Notes under the pieces: generated by a model
Told to the model about the DNA's origin: nothing
The model's input: only the letters and a program-made list of their open reading frames with translations
Database searches by the model: none
Shown here: positions 57,331 to 64,000 of the stretch, in pieces
Numbering within the stretch: the stretch's first letter is position 1
Layout: the number at the start of each line of letters is the position of its first letter
Made by a program: the position numbers and the translations under genes
DNA from: Carnegiea gigantea
Lineage: Eukaryota > Streptophyta > Magnoliopsida > Caryophyllales > Cactaceae
Assembly: GCA_029747015.1 (NCBI GenBank)
Contig: JAKOGI010000141.1
Location: forward strand, 599,501-663,500
Direction of reading: 5' to 3'
DNA: 64,000 nucleotides

Positions 57331-58673
57331 AGGAGTGGCTGATGCTCCTCTAACCTTTTGAAGCATCGTCGTAGGGAGGTAGTAGTTTAGGTGTACCCAA
57401 CACCTAACCAGGTAAATTCGTTTCCTCTTTTCTCTTTCTTCATTTTTGTGTTATATATACTTTTGTTTTTGTCTTTCTTTTTCTTCTTCTTATTTGTCTT
57501 TTATTTTTATATACTATTTTAGAATTGTTTTCTGTATATATGTGCTTTGTGGTTGGTGATAACTCTCGGCTCCCAATGAGGACATTGTGAGATTTAGATG
57601 TGGGGGTGGGGTCATTTACCCTTTTATTCTTATTTTTTGCAAAAAGTTTTCGTTTTTGTGCCAATTTTTCATTTTTTCCTTTTCTTTGTATAGTTTTTCT
57701 TTTTGGCTTTTGAGGAGTCTTGTACTATTTTAACTGACTTTGATGTCTTATACCTTAGCTATTAGCTTGTACATAAGTAAGTTGTTCATGATCGATCTTT
57801 GTCCCAAGTGTGTCACTCTTGGTCCCAATTCCAACCCCAACAATCTGTTATAGCTATGCAATCTAGTCCTTGTGTATCCTTTATCATTATCTTAGGATCT
57901 TAGTCTTCCGTGATTGACTCTCCCACCTATTTTCGACACGGTTACTTTAATTTTTTTTCTGCATTCCAAAAGACAAAAAAAATGGGGAAAAAAAGAAAAA
58001 GAAAAAATAATAAAATTTGGAATGACAAGTATCCCTTTGAGGCATGCGCCACTGAGTGTTACCCTTTGAGGTACGTGCTACTGGGTGTTATCTTTTGAAG
58101 CAATACTGCTACTAGGAAATCTTGCGCCCCTTGTTAATAAGTCAATATTGTAGCACGTGTCAGTCAGGTGGGAATGAGTTTGATTTTGACAAGCCTAAGT
58201 CCTAGGATGATGATACACTTACACACTATGCACTAGGATGGATTCCAGGTTTTGATGTACAGTGGGGTGAAAAGTTGGTGCTTTGATGTCACCCATGGGG
58301 ATAGAGACTCTGGATGTGTACATTTTGTTTATATGCAGGTTAATATCGTTGTGTGCATGGGTGATTTGTTTAGTTAGAATGTGTGCAGACTTCTCCCTTG
58401 TATATAGTTGTGCTTTGTTTGTAAATCCATTTTGTTCTTCTGTTTTTATTTTTCTTTTCCTTTTTTTTATTTTTCTTTTTCAAAGATGTTATGGGTAGAT
58501 CTTCTGCAAACCCTCACGTGACCTTACTTGTCTACTTGGGAGAACCAAGGGGTTTAAAGGGCTTGCTGCATATGCTAAATGCAACTGTAATTCCTACGAA
58601 AGTGAGTTAGGTTCTTAAGTTAGTTTTCTTTTGTTTTGCTTGAGGACGAGCAAAAGATAGGTGTGGGGGTATT
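57331..58673 (+). other. 3' region of tandem unit 2 with polypurine tract
   Basis: Homologous to 53307-54582, ending in a similar purine-rich tract before LTR 3. Open frames here are noncoding shadows that recur in both units because the units are copies. Confidence 0.75.
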
Positions 58674-59992
58674 TGTTAGGCGATAAATTATCGTATTTTA
58701 CGTGCCTCTTTCATCCACTTTTAGCTCGTATAATAACTTAATCTTTAGGATTTTTACTTGTTTTATTTAGTTTTGCAGGAAATAACTTCAAATCGAGCAA
58801 CGTCGCGAAAAGGAACAAAGACGGGACAAAGCAGCAAAAAATAGCAAAAACAGGCGAGAAGGAATAGTAGGGGGCCGAACCACCGCTCCAGAAAAATGAC
58901 ATGGCACGGTGGGGCCGTGCTATGTGGCACGGTCATGCCCCCCCGGGCCGCCGTTCGTTCGCTGAAATTTTCTATTTAATCCTCTTTCGGCATTTTTGTT
59001 CGCGGGTTCTGCTATGTAATTTTTAGGGTAGTTTAGTTTAGCTTTTAGCCAATAAAAACTCCATTGAGGAGATTAGACTAAGATTGTATTGAATTAATTT
59101 TGGATTCAAGCACTTGGATTTCAAGTTCTTCGCTTCAATCCATAAGTCTTCTTCTTCTCTTTCTCTCTATTTCTTATTTCGTTCATATGTTTGGTTTTGA
59201 TTTGATTCAATCGTTTAGTTTTTATCTTTAATTCATGTTTGATTGCTTGTTAGAATTAGTTTAGTTTCATGCCTCTTCTCTCTAATTCATGCTTGCGTTC
59301 TTCGTTAGTTTAGGTTTGAGTTTTTGTGTTTTGTTGATGATTAGTTGTTACATTTTGTGGGCTTGGGTTATGATTAGCCTCTTGATGGCCAACTAATCTC
59401 ATTTTAGGCCTAACCACACCCAATCTATGCTTAGAACCTAGACGCTTCCCTCATGCCTGCCAAGTGTTCGATAAAATGCTTAAGAGAGCTTTCATCTATA
59501 TTTTTGAGCGATTGATTTATGCTGAGAGGTGAGGTCAATTTGCTAGTGTGGGAGAGGGAATAGCCAAGCTCAGGACATGAAAATAGTACTCGATCCGAGT
59601 AGGTCCGAGGGTTGCTAATTTTGTGGTCTAATTGGGCTAATCCCATGAAAATAGGTGGTTAGGCGAATTAGACTAACTCATAACCCTTGAGAGAGGGCTT
59701 GGGTGGTCTTTGATGGTGCAACCAATTATCTCTTATTCATAGTGTAGTTTGGGTAGGTTAGGACTCGTCTCAATTAGTTGGTTCGTCATTTGGTGACATT
59801 GTAAACCCAAGTCCCTTTTTGTTTATTTGTTTTAGTAGTTTAGTCCATCTTCCTTACTCTCTGTCTATCCTAGATTGATACGCTTGGGTAAGTTTTGGTA
59901 ATTGAAACCTAACTCCCTGTGGAATACCACCCATACTTGCTGGTTTCTAGCTACAACTACATCATGCACTTGCGGTAATTTTTAACTTGACA
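58674..59992 (+). repeat. LTR 3 of the gag-only tandem
   Basis: Starts TGTTAGGCGATAAATTATCG and ends ACTTGACA. It lacks about 30 bases present in LTR 1 near the GTTCTTGTTTTAGATTTGG stretch. ACCAC follows directly. Confidence 0.92.
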
Positions 59993-60270
59993 ACCACCCT
60001 ATGCAAGCAAACATCTAATGTCATCTAATATTCCTAAATGTGCTAACAATTCATGATCATAGTAAGGGGTTGTTGTAATCATGCGTTCTTTCAAGCAGTT
60101 ATATCTAGCAACATGATCGGGGTTGGTTAAACCATGAGGGTAAGGAATGTTACCTTCAGCTCACGCATTGGGAAGTTCAGGAGGTTCATTGAGTCTAGGA
60201 TGGTGCTTGACTTGATGATCAAACCTCATTGACCCTCCTTTGTCTTTTGGATGGTGCCGTTGTTGCAAAT
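59993..60270 (-). pseudogene. Athila-2 ORF1 protein, N-terminal part
   Basis: Minus-strand reading MRFDHQVKHHPRLNEPPELP, then PYPHGLTNPDHVARYNCLKE and LLAHLGILDD lies directly right of the nested array. It joins in frame to 50531 once the array and one ACCAC are disregarded. A stop lies five codons before the junction and another after ELPNA. Confidence 0.8.
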
Positions 60271-61078
60271 CAGAACAAAAATTAAAACTTAATCCTAAAT
60301 AATAAAATTTAACGAAGAAAAATGAAGAAAAGAGGAAGAATTAGAGAGAGAATAAGATGGTTATGTGGATGGGCAAAGGTGAGATGAGTTTGAAGAAAAA
60401 TAAAAAGAAAGAGATGAAATTTATGGAAGAAAGAGAAGGCTTAAGTGAAAAGGAAGGATTTTGGGTGAAAATGGAGTAAAAATAAGAAGAAATGAGGGGG
60501 GATTTGAAGGTTTAGTAATGATGAGTTTAGAGAGGGAAAGAGAAGGTAGAAAAAGAAGTAGTCGAGGAAGAAGATGAAGTGTGGGGAAAATGGGAGGTCG
60601 CCTCCATAGTAGTTCACCACGGTTCGTGGCAGTGGCCACAAGCCGACTGTGGTGTATGTTGACGCCTGAAATTTTTTTTTAATTTTTGGTTTGGCACCCA
60701 ACGGACCGCAATGCTGGTCTGCTGGCCGTGGTGCCAAACATTTTATTATATATTTTTTTCTTTTTTTCTTTCCTTTCTCTTTTTTAATCTTTCTTTTTTT
60801 TACTCTTTATTCTATTCTTATCCTTTTCCTTTTTTTATGTTTTTTTCTCTTTACAAAAAAAACTAAAAAATAATGAAAAGCAAAGGTACAAAAAGAAAAA
60901 GGGCTTGAGTTGCCTCCTAAAAAGTACTCTTTTAAGGTCAAGAGCTTGACTCTTCTTCTATTTGCTTAGCCTGGATCTATGAGTCTATGGACATTAGCTC
61001 CATCACGGACCACAAAATCAAATTTCTTCAATCAAAGGTTCCATGTTAAAAGCTCTTGTTAAAGGTCATTCGTCATCA
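60271..61078 (-). other. Athila-2 region where pol is missing
   Basis: No RT, RNase H or integrase motif is present. A phrase AGGAGGCAACTCAAGCCC on the minus strand (about 60902-60919) matches wording I know from the noncoding part before ORF1 in Athila/Tat elements. A pyrimidine-rich stretch (60745-60855, plus strand) and a complementary purine-rich stretch (60310-60580) dominate the rest. Confidence 0.65.
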
Positions 61079-61941
61079 TCAATTCATGTCATAACGCACT
61101 ATCGGCATACAGGACAAACTACTGACATAGTCCATCAGACTGGCTACTATCACCTTGTTCAACCCCCAAATCAAAATCTGCTTCAAATCCTTCCATAGGG
61201 GGCAAAGAGAGAACAGCTTGAGCAAACCTGTAATAATCGCCCATAGTAGACTCGTTAGAAGCATGGGCCTCAACCTTGGGCATGTCAGCCAGCATAGGAG
61301 TAGCAAACTTCACCTTGACATACCTTTGGTCAGAGTCCTCAGTAGAAATTCGATCAAAGTCAGGAGGATCTTCACAATTCAAATTATCCTCCACGTAATC
61401 TCAGGGGAAGGGAGTAATTCATCAATAGAGAAGAATTAGGAGATACCACTTCCTTCTCCATATAACAAAACACGGCATAGCACCCTTGTACTTCAAAAGT
61501 TATACGCCCCTTTCTTACATCAATATGGCAACCTGCGGCAGCTAATAAGGGCCGACCTAGAATAATTTTGGCATCATCGGTCTCGATCATATCGATGATG
61601 ATAAAGTCTTCCAATATCCAAATATCTCTTATATTAACTTGCACATTTTCCAATTTACCTATGGGTTGAGTTTCAGAACTATGTGCTAACTGTAGTGAAA
61701 AGGGTGCGGGTTGTAAGGGCCCTAAGTGTAGCTTGTGAAACAAAGAGTAAGACATTAAACTAACACTTGCACCTAGATCACACAAGGCTCTCTTAATTTT
61801 CACCTTTTCCACAATACAGGGGATAGAGAAACTACGTGGGTCAGAAAGCTTAGGTGAAAAAATGGTGGGGATCTCTACACTTTCATTCTCAATGAATATG
61901 GCGGCCTTGCCACCATCATTCCTTTGCTTAGTCTCAACCAT
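61079..61941 (-). pseudogene. Athila-2 protease and downstream tail
   Basis: The clearest part (61941-61384) reads FSIPCIVEKVKIKRALCDLG, then ASVSLMSYSLFHKL with the active-site D-L-GAS. LENVQVNIRD, FIIIDMIETDDAKIILGRPL and AAAGCHIDVRKGRITFEV follow, the full Athila protease pattern, with an intact catalytic Asp. After a frameshift a second block (61394-61119) is acidic with no known fold. The reading ends where pol would begin. Confidence 0.87.
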
Positions 61942-61959
61942 AATTATTTCTCTGCCCTC

Positions 61960-63059
61960 TTAAATTGATATGTCCTCAGGGTGAATAAAGTCCTCCAATT
62001 CTTCCTTCAAGGTGACACAATTACAATGCTCACAAGGGTTAGGTTCGGGCTTGCTAGGAAGTCTATTTGAGGGCATAGATGAAAAGCTAGCTTGCTGGGC
62101 AATTTGGGCTTCCAAGATCTTGTTGTGAGTTGTAAGCACGTCAACCTTAGAAGCTAATTAATTAATATACTTATCCTGCTTTTGTTATGTCATAAGCATA
62201 CTTTCCATCATAGCTTCTAAATTGGACTTTGGGGGTACTTATGGAGGGAAAGAAGGTCTTTAAAAACGGGGGGGTGGTCTAGCATTCGTTGGGTTGTAGG
62301 TGCTATTGTGAGGGTCATTGACTGGTCTCGGGTTGAAATTTTAGACATAGTTGACTTCATTAGAGTCTTGGAAAAAAGGACTTCCAACTTGACAATTTAA
62401 AGTCACATGTTCAATAGAACCATAAATTTCACATGGCGGATGGGCGCTAGAATTCACAGCATTAACATTTATACAGTCCAATCTTTGAGTCATAGCATCA
62501 ACTTTAGCAGAAAGTAAAGTAAGTGCAACAACCTCAAGCTTACCTCTAACCCATTTGGGTTGGCCTTATTTGGTGGACCATTGGAAGTTGTTGAGTGCCA
62601 TCTCCTCAATAAAATTATAGGCCTCATCATCAGTTTTATTCATCAAGGTTCCTCCTGCTGCCACATCGGTAGTGGACCTTACAGGTTGGGTCACACCATT
62701 ATAAAAAACTTGAATAATCATCCATCATTGAAGACCACATTAACGTAGCAAATCCTTAAACTGCGCTCAAGCTTCATAGAGCGTCTCATCATCGCTTGGA
62801 GTGAAGTTGGTGATTTGATTCCTCAAACTTCCCCTTTTGCTTGGAACGAAAAACTTAGCAAGGAAAGCTCTAGTAAGCTTATCCCAAGTGGTGATACATC
62901 CGAAGGCAGAGAATGCAACCAAGCACTTGCCTGATCCTTATGGGAAAAGGGAAATAATCGCAGTCGAATGGCATTGGTGTAGACTCCGTTAAGCTTCAAT
63001 GTGTCGCACACCTCTAAAAGATCGAGAGGTGTAGATTCGGACCTTCCAAAGGAGTTCCT
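61960..63059 (-). pseudogene. Athila-2 gag, 5' end cut
   Basis: From right to left: LLEVCDTLKLNGV, then AIRLRLFPFSHKDQASAWLHSLP (about 63025-62900) is the classic Athila capsid motif. A damaged zinc knuckle C-E-I-Y-G-S-I-E-H-V-T-L-N-C lies near 62435-62390. KVDVLTTHNKILEAQIAQQ (about 62150-62090) and PSKPEPNPCEHCN (about 62060-62020) precede the protease. Stops and shifts are frequent. The N-terminus is lost at the LTR starting at 63060. Confidence 0.82.
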
Positions 63060-64000
63060 TGATAAGTGCTTAAAGTGTACATCATTTTAGGGTCATTTTG
63101 TTGCATTTTTAGGTAAAATTATATGCTAATGTTATAATTTATACTCCTTTTCTCATTTTACGCTCGGGTATGGTTCTTTTCTGTATTTTGCAGGTTTCTG
63201 AACCATTTGACCCCAAATTTGACCCATAAATAAGTGTATTTGTGACTCTCCATGGATACCCCTGAGTTGCCACGCCCGTGGAAGAAAGAAGAACAAAAGA
63301 ATGCCGAGCCAGTGGACACCACGGTCAGTCCGTAGTAAGTCCCACGGTCCATGGCGTCTCTACGTCGTGCGAGGCTTTTTGTTTTCTTGCAAGCTCTTCG
63401 ACTTTCTAATGGTTATTATTCCATTATTACGCGCGGCTGTTCATCTTCCAGAATTTTACTATAAAAAGGGGGGCTCTCATCCTCAAACACACCCCATCAT
63501 CTCATCTTATATTCCTTTTCGCTCTTCAAGTAGATTAGGATTAGTTTAGATTAGAGGGAAAGTGAGATAGAGTTGAAGTGAAAACTTGCAAGGATTCCAT
63601 CCTGGGTTTGCACGACGGTTCAAGCGCAATTTTTTTGGCTGAGCAATTCTTCTATCTTCTCTTCTCTTTCTTTTTTAGATTTATCATTTTAGAGTATTTA
63701 GATGTTTAATTTAATCATGTGTGAGTAGTTTAATTTTTGTTTAGCGATTTATTAGTTTAGGAAAGTATAGTTGGATCATGTTTTAATCTATACAATTATA
63801 CTTATTGTCATGATTGGTTTGATTTTATTCTATCAAGTGTTATTCATGTTTTCAGTAGATTTTTTAACAAAATTTACTTGCACACTTAAAACAATCGATT
63901 GAACATTCGAAGACGACATTTGGTTATTAGACTGCTTGTTAGAACCTATCATTGCATCGTCTCGAAAGAGAGATTGTCAGGTTGGGAGGACTTGAATTAA
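63060..64000 (+). repeat. Athila-family LTR, plus orientation, runs off window
   Basis: Begins TGATAAGTGCTTAAAGTGTA, directly after Athila-2 gag codons, and is homologous to the minus strand of 46438-47678. The 5 bases before it are TTCCT (63055-63059). A TATA-like CTATAAAAAGG lies at about 63459, a plausible promoter. The element body is to the right of the window. Confidence 0.78.

Larger units (their letters stand above)
50532..59992 (+). mobile_element. Tandem gag-only LTR element (TR-GAG-like): LTR-gag-LTR-gag-LTR
   Basis: Three LTRs (50532-51881, 54583-55954, 58674-59992) alternate with two internal regions (about 2.7 kb each). Each internal region has an aspartate-tRNA primer site, one gag-like frame and a polypurine tract. 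Exact pentamers ACCAC (50527-50531 and 59993-59997) flank the whole array and the inner LTR has none, so the array occupies one insertion site. No protease, RT, RNase H or integrase is present, matching the non-autonomous class with LTRs plus Gag only. It must rely on another element, probably Athila, given the primer-site type. The dimer could arise by unequal recombination between LTRs. Confidence 0.9.
46438..63059 (-). mobile_element. Athila-2 element lacking RT and integrase, with nested insertion
   Basis: On the minus strand, from right to left: gag (63059-62000), protease (61941-61384), a region without pol, ORF1 (60250-59993, resumed 50531-49953), a long noncoding 3' region, a polypurine tract, and a 3' LTR (47678-46438). 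RT, RNase H and integrase should lie between protease and ORF1, but only about 1.1 kb of noncoding sequence is there. The element is therefore non-autonomous. Its 5' end is cut at 63060 by an LTR of the same family in the opposite orientation. A 9.46-kb gag-only tandem (50532-59992) sits in ORF1. It lies inside the gypsy-3 RNase H frame on the left. Confidence 0.8.

Noticed and set aside
54190..58498. Similar short hydrophobic frames at 54190-54393 and 58283-58498
   Set aside because: They recur because the two tandem units are copies. The region is the noncoding 3' part and the frames are T-rich.
60421..60873. Open frames on both strands rich in Leu/Phe/Pro
   Set aside because: Low-complexity purine or pyrimidine tracts in the Athila-2 noncoding region; no conserved motif.
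1..64000. tRNA and rRNA genes
   Set aside because: The tRNA-like strings found (TGGTATCAGAGC, TGGCGCCGTTGC types) are primer-binding sites next to LTRs or a viral ORF. No cloverleaf-sized gene or rRNA core sequence was recognised by eye.

Overview
This is plant nuclear DNA, probably pericentromeric or other heterochromatin of a flowering plant. Almost every recognisable coding stretch belongs to a plant LTR retrotransposon (Ty1/copia SIRE-type, Ty3/gypsy chromovirus and Athila) or to an endogenous pararetrovirus (Caulimoviridae). Nearly all carry stops and frameshifts. No intact cellular gene, tRNA or rRNA was recognised. The only host-type coding trace is a decayed plant mobile domain (PMD) pseudogene.

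Layout. 1-6671: SIRE-like copia element on the minus strand with its 5' LTR; the 3' end lies left of the window. 6672-10085: part of a long chromovirus LTR with internal tandem repeats. 10220-17839: complete but decayed gypsy element (minus) with two LTRs; its coding frame runs into the 3' LTR, a CRM-like trait. 17840-20090: AT-rich spacer with a compound microsatellite and a degenerate ACCCGA repeat. 20090-37.8 kb: a nested stack. An Athila element (Athila-1, minus) has its integrase split into 33351-33480 and 20090-20941. Between the halves lies an insertion bounded by a near-perfect 10-bp duplication and weak, long terminal inverted repeats, as in Mutator-like elements. That insertion contains a near-complete pararetrovirus genome (about 21.2-33.07 kb, plus strand). 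The virus is itself interrupted in RNase H by a 5'-truncated Tekay-like gypsy element (25984-31217, minus).

37.8-44 kb: Athila-1 5' LTR, the PMD pseudogene, a five-copy 86-bp tandem repeat and an AAGTCAA-rich minisatellite before a TATA box. 44.1-46.4 kb: a plus-strand gypsy fragment. 46438-63059: a second Athila element (Athila-2, minus) with gag, protease and ORF1 but no reverse transcriptase or integrase. Its ORF1 is split by an LTR-gag-LTR-gag-LTR tandem (50532-59992), a gag-only non-autonomous element with an exact ACCAC target duplication. From 63060 a further Athila-family LTR, in the opposite orientation, runs off the window.

The most notable object is the pararetrovirus. It has primer-binding site, capsid zinc finger, movement-like domain, protease, RT, RNase H, an overlapping last ORF and a promoter. 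The capsid-before-movement order recalls cavemo- and solendoviruses, and it sits inside DNA-transposon-like ends. All family assignments are from reading the sequence by eye; no database search was possible.
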